NCBI GenBank assembly: GCA_002413795.1 | Contig: DHXS01000016.1 | Location: forward strand, 18,985 to 40,294 | Reading direction: 5' to 3' | DNA length: 21,310 bases | Source of the DNA: Candidatus Saccharibacteria bacterium UBA5150 | GTDB lineage: Bacteria > Patescibacteriota > Saccharimonadia > Saccharimonadales > UBA4665 | Shown here: in pieces, positions 1-7,130 of the stretch | Layout of the letters: each line of letters starts with the position of its first letter | How positions within the stretch are numbered: the first letter of the stretch is position 1 | Notes under the pieces: model-generated | What the model saw: the letters and a program-made list of their open reading frames with translations, nothing else | Database searches by the model: none | Told to the model about the DNA's origin: nothing | Position numbers and translations under genes: made by a program

Positions 1-1
1 G

Positions 2-1012
2 GGCTACAGCGCCAAGGAGTTGCTCGGCAGTTGGTTTCCGGAGAGGATTGCGGTCGTCTCGCTGGACGGCAAGCCGGTTAATCTGATCGACCGGCCTATT
101 ACCAAAGCGTTCCTGATGGGCAAGCCGGTGACCGAAAAAATGTACTATATACGCAAGGACGGCCACAAGATACCGGTATCTGTCAACGCCTCGCCGATAG
201 TCATCCAGGGGAAGCCCTGGGGCGCCATTGAAATCTTCCGGGATATTACTTTCGAGCAAGAAGTCGACCGTATGAAGAGCGAATTTATATCGCTGGCCTC
301 CCACCAGCTGCGAACGCCGCTGTCGGCTATTAAGACTTACGCCCACATGCTGGTCGACGGCTACCTCGGCGAAGTGAACGAGGGCCAAAAAAAGTCGCTT
401 AATACTATCGTTCACTCCTCGAACCGTATGAACGAACTCATCAATACGTTGCTAAACATTACCCGTATCGAAAGCGGCACCATCGATATAACCCTCCAGG
501 CATTGCGGTTGGATGTTGTATTGCAGGAGGTACTGAACGAATTGTCTTTCCTGGCAGCCACCAAGAAAATCGACCTTCAGCTGTCTACGGCCGGCAAGGG
601 CAGCCTGAACCTCAAAACCGACGCCCTGATCATCAAGGAGGTCTTTGCCAACTTAATATCCAATGCCATCAAGTACACGCCGGACGAGGGAGAGGTAGAT
701 ATAATAGTCACCCCCAGGGGCCAGGATATACTGGTGGAGGTCAGGGACAGCGGCTGGGGGATCCCCAAACACGCGCATGACCAGGTGTTTAGCAAGTTCT
801 TCAGGGCCCAGAACATCGTCAAACGCGAAACCACCGGCACCGGCCTGGGCCTTTATCTGGTTAGGGGCTTGCTGGAATTATTGGGTGGCGACGTCTGGTT
901 CACCAGCAGTGAGAGCAAGGGCACCAGCTTCTTCTGCACTCTGCCACGGGTTACCCGCCGACGGCGCCGGCCCAAAGAGGCCAGGGCCGACAATAAAAAA
1001 GCCGGCTTGTGA
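2..1012 (+). CDS. PAS-domain sensor histidine kinase (5' end cut by window)
   Basis: This is the C-terminal part of a sensor histidine kinase that would autophosphorylate on histidine and pass phosphate to a response regulator, most likely the one 73 bases downstream. The frame is open from base 2 with GYSAKELLG, a typical PAS start, so the TTG at 20 is not the true start. Visible order: PAS domain (fragment residues about 1-90, with KDG and DIT), HisKA H-box ASHQLRTPLSAIK with the phosphoacceptor His at fragment residue 101 (codon 302-304), then a HATPase domain with N-box LISNAIKYTPDEG, G1 DSGWGIP, F-box FSKFFRAQ and G2 TGTGLGLYL. The tail is very basic (RRRRRPK). Anything N-terminal, such as membrane segments, lies outside the window, so the signal sensed cannot be judged. 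Confidence 0.95.
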   Translation, partial: GYSAKELLGSWFPERIAVVSLDGKPVNLIDRPITKAFLMGKPVTEKMYYIRKDGHKIPVSVNASPIVIQGKPWGAIEIFRDITFEQEVDRMKSEFISLASHQLRTPLSAIKTYAHMLVDGYLGEVNEGQKKSLNTIVHSSNRMNELINTLLNITRIESGTIDITLQALRLDVVLQEVLNELSFLAATKKIDLQLSTAGKGSLNLKTDALIIKEVFANLISNAIKYTPDEGEVDIIVTPRGQDILVEVRDSGWGIPKHAHDQVFSKFFRAQNIVKRETTGTGLGLYLVRGLLELLGGDVWFTSSESKGTSFFCTLPRVTRRRRRPKEARADNKKAGL

Positions 1013-1017
1013 GAAAT

Positions 1018-1077
1018 TTGATACTGTCACCGAAGCGCCAGTATGCTATAAATATAGGGTATTGCTTTAGTAAGGAG
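1018..1077 (+). promoter_or_regulatory. Promoter and Shine-Dalgarno of the response regulator
   Basis: An extended -10, TGCTATAAA, lies at 1044-1052 (hexamer TATAAA 1047-1052). TTGATA at 1018-1023 is too far away (23-base spacer) to pair ideally with it. It is 18 bases from the poorer hexamer TATGCT at 1042-1047. The predicted transcript begins near 1059 and includes AAGGAG at 1072-1077, 8 bases before the TTG start. This is one of only two transcription-unit starts in the window with a conventional leader and ribosome binding site. Seen by eye; no transcript data. Confidence 0.5.
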
Positions 1078-1085
1078 ACTGCGCC

Positions 1086-1478
1086 TTGGCGAAAATTCTT
1101 GTAGTGGAAGATGACCGCGACCTCAATAATGCCTATTGCCTCATCCTGCGTCACGAAGGCCACGAGGTGGTGGAAGCCTTTGATGGCAAAGAGGCCCTTG
1201 AAAAGCTCGATGACTTTACCCCGGAGCTGGTATTGCTCGATCTGCTAATGCCTATAATGGGCGGCCTGGAGTTTCTTAAGCAGTGGCGCAAAGCCGGGCA
1301 AAACAGCGACATCAGGGTCTTGATTTTCACCAACATGGAAAATTCCCCGGAGGTCAACGAAGCTTACAAGTTGGGGGCCAACCGCTGCATTATTAAATCC
1401 TGGACGGCGCCCCACAACTTGGCCCGCGTCGTAAAAGACACCCTGGAAGCCAGCAGCGACGTTAAGACGCCAGCGTAG
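1086..1478 (+). CDS. Single-domain response regulator (CheY-like receiver)
   Basis: This 130-residue protein consists only of a receiver domain. The acidic pocket is E8-D9-D10, the phosphoacceptor is D52 in LVLLDLLMP, the switch threonine is T82 (LIFTN) and the conserved lysine is K104 (IIKSW). There is no DNA-binding or enzymatic output domain, so it would act by protein-protein contact or as a phosphorelay carrier. The start is TTG at 1086, supported by AAGGAG 8 bases upstream and by alignment to the receiver fold (MAKILVVEDD). It follows the histidine kinase on the same strand and is its likely partner. Its last 17 bases overlap the 3' end of the opposing Crp/Fnr gene. The family call is sure; the pairing is inferred from adjacency. 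Confidence 0.95.
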   Translation: MAKILVVEDDRDLNNAYCLILRHEGHEVVEAFDGKEALEKLDDFTPELVLLDLLMPIMGGLEFLKQWRKAGQNSDIRVLIFTNMENSPEVNEAYKLGANRCIIKSWTAPHNLARVVKDTLEASSDVKTPA

Positions 1479-2160
1479 CCGGTTGGATATCGGCTATAAA
1501 CTGGTCATTCAACAGATGCATCAACCTGTCTAGGCTAAGCCTATATGGCAAGTTCTTGCCGTAATCGATTACACCTTGCTTTTTGAGGCGGTTTAGCTCG
1601 GTGGCGGCCGTCTCCCGCGTCAGACCGGTCAAATTGGCGAAGTCCTGGTGGGTCAGGTCGAGTTCAATCTCGATATGGTCTTTGTCGAGCGGTTTGCCGT
1701 GTGTCATGGCCAGGTAGTGCAGGGTATAGACAAGCTTGTCGCTGGCCCGGGAATGCTGTAAGGCGTTAAGCCGCAGGGAGCCGCCAAACTGGTCTAATAG
1801 CTGGCGCTCCAGCTCCTGATAAAGCAGTTCCGGGCGCTGTTTGACGAAATCCACGAAAGCCTTGCGGTCGATCACGTAAACTTCTACCTCGGGTGTAAAC
1901 GCCTCGTAGTAATAAATGGCGCTGGGGACCTTGCCGTACACCCAGGAAGCCGGGAAAACGTTATCGGCACCGTAGAAAGCCACCGGCTTCTCATCGCCGC
2001 TAACGCTCAGGTTGTAGGCCTTGATAATGCCGTCCTTGACAACCATGGCGTTGCGCGGCGCTTCGCCCTGGAAAATGACAATCTCGCCCTTCTTAAAATG
2101 CCGCACCGGGTGCCGCTCCAGAAAGGTCCTTAAAAAATTCACCGCCACTTGATCAGCCAT
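1462..2160 (-). CDS. Crp/Fnr-family transcription regulator
   Basis: This 232-residue regulator has an N-terminal cupin-like effector domain (about residues 15-125, KKGEIVIFQGE and MVVKDGIIKAY), a long dimerisation helix and a C-terminal winged HTH (LTHQDFANLTGLTRETAATE, about 168-190). The start is taken as the ATG at 2160 rather than the longer frame from 2214. The longer frame would run into the upstream LCP gene, and a -10 box lies 6 bases before this ATG. The segment where CRP binds cyclic nucleotide reads VFPASWVYGKVPSAIYYYEA, without the usual GE..L/RxS signature. There is no cysteine anywhere, so an FNR-type iron-sulfur cluster is excluded. It therefore senses something else or binds DNA constitutively. 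It sits 16 bases downstream of the LCP gene on the same strand. Target genes are unknown; the cyo operon is only a guess. Confidence 0.9.
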   Translation of the reverse strand: MADQVAVNFLRTFLERHPVRHFKKGEIVIFQGEAPRNAMVVKDGIIKAYNLSVSGDEKPVAFYGADNVFPASWVYGKVPSAIYYYEAFTPEVEVYVIDRKAFVDFVKQRPELLYQELERQLLDQFGGSLRLNALQHSRASDKLVYTLHYLAMTHGKPLDKDHIEIELDLTHQDFANLTGLTRETAATELNRLKKQGVIDYGKNLPYRLSLDRLMHLLNDQFIADIQPATLAS

Positions 2161-2166
2161 ATACCG

Positions 2167-2172
2167 AGCATA
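2167..2172 (-). promoter_or_regulatory. Extended -10 box 6 bases before the Crp/Fnr start
   Basis: Reading the minus strand, TGG-TATGCT is followed by 6 bases and then the ATG at 2160. The predicted transcription start coincides with the start codon, so the message would be leaderless. It lies in the 16-base gap after the LCP stop codon. No good -35 is seen. Confidence 0.4.
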
Positions 2173-2176
2173 CCAT

Positions 2177-3733
2177 CTAGTGAGCCGACGTGGTAGTCGA
2201 ACCGGCCTGGTCACTGCCCAGAACGATTATAAAGTCCGCGTCATAGACTCCCTTGTAAGGATTTTGGGTTGTCAGGTGATGCCCGAAGAGCTTGGCTAAG
2301 GCCAGGGCAGTGGCCGGTTTGCTGTTGCCAGAAACGTTAATAATGGCCGTGGTGACCTGCCCGGTATTGCCGGCATCGCCGACATCCTTGACGATGTAGT
2401 GCTGGTCCTTGAGCTTTTTCTCGACCTTGGAAGCCAGGCCGTTAATGGTGGTGCCGTTCAACACGACTACCTTGGCGGCCTCCTGCACGACCGGATCGGA
2501 AGAGGTTTTACGGTCGATAAAACTGCGGATGTCGCTGAAGTCGTCCAGGCCGGCCGTCGGAATCAGGGCCGATTGGCCGCCCGGCGCCGAGTAGCTGGTT
2601 AAGAGGTTCTGGCCGTCGGCCTGATTGAGACTCAGCGACTGTATACCATTACCGTTAATGTCTTTGACGATATCGTATAGGCGATGGACTTCGCCTAGGT
2701 TAAAATCGGTTTTAACGTTGCTGCCGATGGCGTCAAAAAGGCTGCTCAATTTGGCCGGATTCGACAGGGTACCGGCTGACACGGCCTTTGATTTCAGAGC
2801 GACCAGCAGCTGGCGCTGGTGCTCGGTGCGGTCAAAGTCGCTACCGGCGAAGCCGTACGAGTTGTAAGCGTCGCCGCGGGCCCGGGCCAGGTCGAGAGCC
2901 TGCTGGCCGTTGAGGTGGTGGGTGCCGTTAGTCAGCCTAACCAGCGGTTTGTGATTGGTCCAGTCGATGTTCGGGTCGTACAAACCGCGCGGGTCGCTGC
3001 TGTTAACCGTGTAATCGACGCCGCCGACGGCGTCCACTGCCTGCTTAAGAGCCTGGTAGTCGACCAGCGCGTAGTAATTAATAGTCAGTCCGAGGCTGCT
3101 GCTGACCACCTTGGAAAGCTCACCCATACCCCCCGAGGGGTAGCCGTTGTCGTTGAAGTTGGTATCTTCGCCCACCACGTAAGCGTGGTTTAGCTTTTCG
3201 TGGCCGTCGCCCGGCACGTGCACCCACAGGTCGCGCGGCAGGCTTAATAGAAAGGCCTGGTGCTTAACGGTATCGATGCTGATTACCATAATCGAGTCCG
3301 TCAGGTCGGCGCCGCCATGCCCGGGATCGTCAGCCGAATTGCCGGCCAGCAGGATGTTAACCCGCCCGGTATCTTCGCCTTTTAGCTTGGTGGAGTGCAA
3401 AATACCGAAGATATTGCCGCCGAACAGCTTGTGCGCGTTATAGAGGAACTTGCCGCCCACCCAGCCGCCTATCAGCAGCACCAGTATACCCAGCACCATC
3501 ACCGAGCGTTTCAGCGTCCAGCCGTGCCAGAAGCGGCTCCAGCGGCCCTGTTTTACAACCGGCGGCTGGCCGGGCTTGTGCCGGTTGCGGTCGCGCGGAT
3601 CGTACTGATAGCTGGGCAGGGTCATGCCGACCGTCGGAAAATTAGCCGCCGATTTAGCGGCCACCATATCTTGAATCGGACGCTGAGGGGCGGACATGAC
3701 ATTAGACGGTAGACGACGCGGTTTTTGTAGCAT
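2177..3733 (-). CDS. LytR-CpsA-Psr (LCP) family cell-wall glycopolymer ligase with LytR_C domain
   Basis: LCP proteins transfer polyprenyl-pyrophosphate-linked glycopolymers onto peptidoglycan outside the membrane. With the start at 3733 (MLQKPRRLP) it has 518 residues: a basic, proline-rich cytoplasmic region, one transmembrane helix at about 75-100 (VMVLGILVLLIGGWVGG), the LCP catalytic domain at about 124-320, and a LytR_C domain at about 421-507 starting VVVLNGTTINGLA. Catalytic-site motifs visible are TDSIMVISID, LSLPRDLWV, and ALDLARARGD followed by DFDRTEHQRQLL, with the expected Asp and Arg residues. The frame is open further upstream (to 3928), but that would overlap the divergent GT2 gene; ATGs at 3748 and 3697 are alternatives. 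A -10 box 13 bases upstream favours 3733. The gene is divergent from a GT2 enzyme that could supply sugar donors. Confidence 0.93.
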   Translation of the reverse strand: MLQKPRRLPSNVMSAPQRPIQDMVAAKSAANFPTVGMTLPSYQYDPRDRNRHKPGQPPVVKQGRWSRFWHGWTLKRSVMVLGILVLLIGGWVGGKFLYNAHKLFGGNIFGILHSTKLKGEDTGRVNILLAGNSADDPGHGGADLTDSIMVISIDTVKHQAFLLSLPRDLWVHVPGDGHEKLNHAYVVGEDTNFNDNGYPSGGMGELSKVVSSSLGLTINYYALVDYQALKQAVDAVGGVDYTVNSSDPRGLYDPNIDWTNHKPLVRLTNGTHHLNGQQALDLARARGDAYNSYGFAGSDFDRTEHQRQLLVALKSKAVSAGTLSNPAKLSSLFDAIGSNVKTDFNLGEVHRLYDIVKDINGNGIQSLSLNQADGQNLLTSYSAPGGQSALIPTAGLDDFSDIRSFIDRKTSSDPVVQEAAKVVVLNGTTINGLASKVEKKLKDQHYIVKDVGDAGNTGQVTTAIINVSGNSKPATALALAKLFGHHLTTQNPYKGVYDADFIIVLGSDQAGSTTTSAH

Positions 3734-3746
3734 TGAATTGCTATCC

Positions 3747-3752
3747 ATTATA
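3747..3752 (-). promoter_or_regulatory. -10 box of the LCP gene
   Basis: A perfect TATAAT on the minus strand lies 13 bases before the ATG at 3733, giving a predicted leader of about 6 bases. It overlaps by four bases the TATACT box used in the opposite direction for the GT2 gene. No convincing -35 was found. Confidence 0.5.
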
Positions 3753-3754
3753 CT
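3749..3754 (+). promoter_or_regulatory. -10 box of the GT2 gene (leaderless GTG)
   Basis: TATACT is followed by 7 bases (AAAAACA) and then GTG at 3762, so transcription would start at or one base before the start codon. A weak -35, TTGTAG at 3725-3730, is spaced 18 bases away. There is no Shine-Dalgarno sequence. Confidence 0.5.
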
Positions 3755-3761
3755 AAAAACA

Positions 3762-4712
3762 GTGAAGTTAGTCATCCAAATACCATGCCTCAACGAGGCA
3801 GCCACCCTACCTCTGGTGCTGCAGAGCATTCCGGTTAAAATTGAAGGCGTAGACGACATTGTCGTGCTGGTAATCGACGACGGCTCAACTGATGAAACGG
3901 TGGCAGTCGCCAAACAGCACGGCGTCAAGCATTTTGTGCACCACGTTCGTAATCAGGGCCTGGGCCGCTCTTTTAACGACGGTATTCTAAAAGCCCTCGA
4001 ACTGGGCGCCGATATCGTGGTTAACACCGACGGCGACAATCAATACCCCCAGGAGCGCATCGGTGACCTGGTTAAGCCGATTATCGAGGGCCGGGCCGAC
4101 ATCGTCATCGGGGACCGCCAAACCCACCGGATCGCCCATTTTTCACTATTTAAGAAGCTTCTGCAAAAACTGGGCAGCGCCGTGGTCAACAAAGCCGCCG
4201 GCACCAAGCTGCCCGATGCCGTCAGCGGCTTCCGGGCCTACGACCGCGAGGCGCTTATCCGCCTAAACGCCGTAACCCGCTTCAGCTACTGCACCGAAAC
4301 CATTATCCAGGCCGGCAATAAGGGTCTGCACATCGAGAGTGTCGCCATTGACACCAATCCCAAGCTAAGAGAATCGCGACTGTTTAAATCAACCACTGAG
4401 CACGTCCTCAAAACGGCCGTGACCATCATCCGGGCCTACATTATGTACAAGCCCTACATTATTTTCGGCTGGCTGGGTGGTATTTTGTTCGCCTTGGGCC
4501 TGATTCCTTTTGCCCGCTTTGTATACTTTAGCCTTCAGGACGGCACCACCAAGGGCCACATTCAATCTTTGCTGGTGGGTTCTCTGCTAATGATTGCCGC
4601 CTTCCTGTGCCTGGTACTTAACATCATTGCCGACCTGATACGCATCAACCGGATTTTGACCGAGGAAAACCTGGAACAGACCAAATATTTGCGATTTGGT
4701 CGCAAGCCTTAG
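3762..4712 (+). CDS. GT2 glycosyltransferase, polyprenyl-phosphate sugar synthase-like
   Basis: This 316-residue enzyme resembles dolichol/polyprenyl-phosphate mannosyl- or glucosyltransferases, which move a sugar from a nucleotide donor to polyprenyl phosphate on the cytoplasmic face. Seen: N-terminal Rossmann-like strand VIQIPCLNEAATLP, VIDDGSTDET at 38-47, the metal-binding DGD at 90-92 (NTDGDNQYP), AVSGFRAYDREA at 153-164, and two C-terminal transmembrane helices at about 231-256 and 267-292. The start is GTG at 3762: it gives the family-typical MKLVIQIP beginning and sits 7 bases after a -10 box. The longer frame from 3696 would overlap the LCP gene. It ends tail-to-tail with the GT-C gene, the two stop codons overlapping. 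The sugar specificity cannot be read from the sequence. Confidence 0.93.
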   Translation: MKLVIQIPCLNEAATLPLVLQSIPVKIEGVDDIVVLVIDDGSTDETVAVAKQHGVKHFVHHVRNQGLGRSFNDGILKALELGADIVVNTDGDNQYPQERIGDLVKPIIEGRADIVIGDRQTHRIAHFSLFKKLLQKLGSAVVNKAAGTKLPDAVSGFRAYDREALIRLNAVTRFSYCTETIIQAGNKGLHIESVAIDTNPKLRESRLFKSTTEHVLKTAVTIIRAYIMYKPYIIFGWLGGILFALGLIPFARFVYFSLQDGTTKGHIQSLLVGSLLMIAAFLCLVLNIIADLIRINRILTEENLEQTKYLRFGRKP

Positions 4713-6235
4713 CGCAGAAACTCGTTAGGGCTGTAGTAGCCGGGCACCAGCGGACCGATTGTGTTGCGAACGCTGTAGTTGGCATGCCGTACCGGGCTGT
4801 TTTGCCACAGCCAGCTGTCGTTACTGCGTAAAATAAAGGTCAGAGCGCCGCCGCCCCACAGCAGGCCGGCAATTACTACCCCGGCGAGCGCCAGCTTGAG
4901 ACGGGGCTTACGGCGCAAAAACTGCGCGTAAGCCAGAGCTCCGAACACCATCACCAGCGGTAAAACCGGTAACAGATAGCGCCCGTTGATGGCTACCGGC
5001 TGGCCGGTTCTTAAATAAGCCCTGTACTCGTCTAGCCATAAGGCGGCCACATAGCTGAAGGTTACCAGCCCAAAAAGGACCAGGACCGGCGAGTTATAGC
5101 GCTTTAATATCTTCGGTAGGTATGCAACGCCCGAAATAACCGCCGCTGCCGCCAGCACGATGGCACTCACGGCCGGCACCGCCAGCGGGCCTCTGGTATC
5201 AAAATCCGTGGCCGGGCCGCCGATAGAGAAAAATAGCCTCAGCCACATCCCATAAAACCATTCGCCGCTGAAGGCCAGGGGATTATCGTGCGCGCCCGGG
5301 CCGGTTTTGCCGCTGGAAAGGGTGTAATCCCGGATCCAGGGCCCGTAAGCACTGCATTGCTTGACGCTCAGCACCTGCCGGCAATCGGGCACCGGCGTAT
5401 GGTAGCGCAACGTATTGACGCCATAGCGGCCGCCAAACAGGGCGCAGGCCGTCGCCACGCCCAATATCAACACTGCCCGGCGCCAGCGGCCAACGGCCTT
5501 AACACCGGCCCAAAAGGCCGCCCACGCCTTGCCCGGGGTGGGGAAGATCTTGTATAGCCAGTACGCCAGGTAAAAAACAATGGCCAACAAAATCGGCAAA
5601 AAGGCGTATTTGATCAGACTGGTCAGCAGACAGGCTATTAGTATGGCCATCAGCAGACCGGCATTAAGCCCGCGGCGAGAGCGCAGTTCCTCGGTGAAAT
5701 TCACCGTTAACAGCAAGCACAGCCCGACGGCAGGCACAAACAGATTGTCGTAATTGATTTGTGCGGCCAGCAAAGGCACTACCGGCAACAGCACCAGAGC
5801 CAGCAGACAGCCATGCACCAAGGCCATCGAAGTGCCGGTTTTAGCCAGCAGCCGCCGGTAAAAGACCAGTCCGGCGGCAAACAAGCCGATGTTCAGAGCC
5901 CGCAGAATCAGGACCTGGGCTACCAGGTTATGCGTAAACAGTTCGGTGAGGCGGTAGGGGAAGCTCATAAGCCAGTGATACAGATACGACGGGTCGCGGG
6001 TAACGGCGCCGAAAACTTCGGCCCCACTCGGGTGACTGCTCCAGAACGGGCTAAGGTGATGGGCGTACAGCCGGATAATACCCAGGTGAAAATCTTCGTC
6101 GAAGGCCATCGGGTAGCCGCCGCTCAGGGCAATCCAGCCGGCCTGCAAAACTAAAAGGCCTACAATAAGCTTGAAAAATTTAGGGCTCGCCAATATATCG
6201 GTCACTTTTTTAGACCAAGGCTGTGGTGCGGGCAT
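4709..6235 (-). CDS. Polytopic GT-C-like glycosyltransferase
   Basis: A 508-residue membrane protein with about 10-12 predicted transmembrane stretches. Near the N-terminus, after the first helix, is AFDEDFHLG (D46, E47, D48, H50), resembling the acidic first-loop motif of GT-C enzymes that use polyprenyl-phosphate sugars. Near the C-terminus is NGRYLLPVLPLVMVF, a segment common in GT-C and DUF2142-type membrane proteins. A large loop at about 285-345 has two cysteines (PDCRQVLSVKQCSAYG). It probably transfers a sugar from a lipid carrier to an acceptor outside the membrane. The GT2 gene it meets tail-to-tail is a plausible donor maker. The start at 6235 is supported by a -10 box 11 bases upstream. 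The GT-C assignment is inferred from topology and short motifs; substrate is unknown. Confidence 0.8.
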   Translation of the reverse strand: MPAPQPWSKKVTDILASPKFFKLIVGLLVLQAGWIALSGGYPMAFDEDFHLGIIRLYAHHLSPFWSSHPSGAEVFGAVTRDPSYLYHWLMSFPYRLTELFTHNLVAQVLILRALNIGLFAAGLVFYRRLLAKTGTSMALVHGCLLALVLLPVVPLLAAQINYDNLFVPAVGLCLLLTVNFTEELRSRRGLNAGLLMAILIACLLTSLIKYAFLPILLAIVFYLAYWLYKIFPTPGKAWAAFWAGVKAVGRWRRAVLILGVATACALFGGRYGVNTLRYHTPVPDCRQVLSVKQCSAYGPWIRDYTLSSGKTGPGAHDNPLAFSGEWFYGMWLRLFFSIGGPATDFDTRGPLAVPAVSAIVLAAAAVISGVAYLPKILKRYNSPVLVLFGLVTFSYVAALWLDEYRAYLRTGQPVAINGRYLLPVLPLVMVFGALAYAQFLRRKPRLKLALAGVVIAGLLWGGGALTFILRSNDSWLWQNSPVRHANYSVRNTIGPLVPGYYSPNEFLR

Positions 6236-6245
6236 ATAAATAGGC

Positions 6246-6251
6246 TATCAT
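6246..6251 (+). promoter_or_regulatory. -10 box of the flippase-like gene (leaderless ATG)
   Basis: TATCAT followed by AGGCCT and then ATG at 6258: six bases between, so the predicted transcription start is the A of the start codon. It overlaps by five bases the opposing -10 of the GT-C gene. An alternative hexamer, TATAAA, lies at 6236-6241. No clear -35 and no Shine-Dalgarno. Confidence 0.45.
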
Positions 6252-6252
6252 A
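6247..6252 (-). promoter_or_regulatory. -10 box of the GT-C gene
   Basis: TATGAT on the minus strand, 11 bases before the ATG at 6235, with a predicted start near 6240 and a leader of about 5 bases. Together with the plus-strand box it forms a symmetric bidirectional element with start points about 18 bases apart. Confidence 0.45.
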
Positions 6253-6257
6253 GGCCT

Positions 6258-7130
6258 ATGAAACGCGGCTCACTCAAACAGATCGGCGTGGTTGTTATCC
6301 TGATCGCTACGGTGGCGTTTTTCGTTCATTACTTCGCTAATCATCCCGAGGTACGCCACCAGCTGGCTCAAACTTCGCCGACCCTGATAGCCGGCTTGCT
6401 GGCGCTGTACCTGGGAACCATACTGGCCTTGACACTCATTACCTACGCCACCTTACGCCTTTGCAAATTACAGCTGAGCGCCTCGGAAACTTTCCTGGTT
6501 ACCGCTTACACCGCCGTGGTTAACTTCTTTGGGCCACTGCAGAGCGGGCCGGCTTTTAGGGCCGTTTATTTAAAGAAGAAGCATAATCTTGATCTTAAGA
6601 ATTACGCTGTGGCCAGCCTGTTTTACTTCTTTTTTTACGGGCTGTTTAGCAGTTTATTCTTGCTGTCGGCCTTATTAAAATGGTGGCTGGCGCCCCTGTT
6701 ATTGGCCACTGTTATTATCGCCTTGTTGATCAGGCGACACCCGGCTGTGGCCGGCCGCCTGATCAACCTCGATTTGCGCGGCTGGTACTATTTGGCTTTG
6801 GCAACTTTCTTGCAGGTCAGCCTGATTGCCGCCATCTATTACGCCGAACTGCACAGCGTAGCCCCGCACACCACATTGTCGCAGGCAATCGTTTACACCG
6901 GCGCTGCCAACCTGGCATTGTTCGTGTCGATTACGCCGGCCGCCATCGGCTTCCGGGAATCTTTCCTGGTATTTTCTCAGCACCTGCACCACGTCAGCGG
7001 CTCGGCCATTGTGGCGGCCAACCTGATCGATCGCGCCGTTTACGTATTGCTACTGGTGATTCTGGCGGTCTTCATCTTCGGCACCCACGCCAACCGCCGC
7101 CTAAAAGTCAGCCGGCAGGAAACTACTTAG
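6258..7130 (+). CDS. Flippase-like membrane protein (lysylphosphatidylglycerol synthase TM / YbhN-like family)
   Basis: A 290-residue protein with about 7-8 hydrophobic helices. It matches the membrane-domain-only members of the LPG synthase TM (UPF0104) family by NFFGPLQSGPAFRAVYLK at about 90-107 and by ITPAAIGFRESFLVF near residue 225, where the conserved glycine-phenylalanine-arginine-glutamate follows a proline kink. Relatives are proposed to flip or modify lipid-linked substrates; the soluble aminoacyl-transfer domain of full MprF proteins is absent. It lies head-to-head with the GT-C gene and shares a promoter with it, which suggests handling of a polyprenyl-linked sugar, but that is inference. 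The start is ATG at 6258. The last 8 bases overlap the 3' end of the convergent cupredoxin gene. Confidence 0.85.
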   Translation: MKRGSLKQIGVVVILIATVAFFVHYFANHPEVRHQLAQTSPTLIAGLLALYLGTILALTLITYATLRLCKLQLSASETFLVTAYTAVVNFFGPLQSGPAFRAVYLKKKHNLDLKNYAVASLFYFFFYGLFSSLFLLSALLKWWLAPLLLATVIIALLIRRHPAVAGRLINLDLRGWYYLALATFLQVSLIAAIYYAELHSVAPHTTLSQAIVYTGAANLALFVSITPAAIGFRESFLVFSQHLHHVSGSAIVAANLIDRAVYVLLLVILAVFIFGTHANRRLKVSRQETT

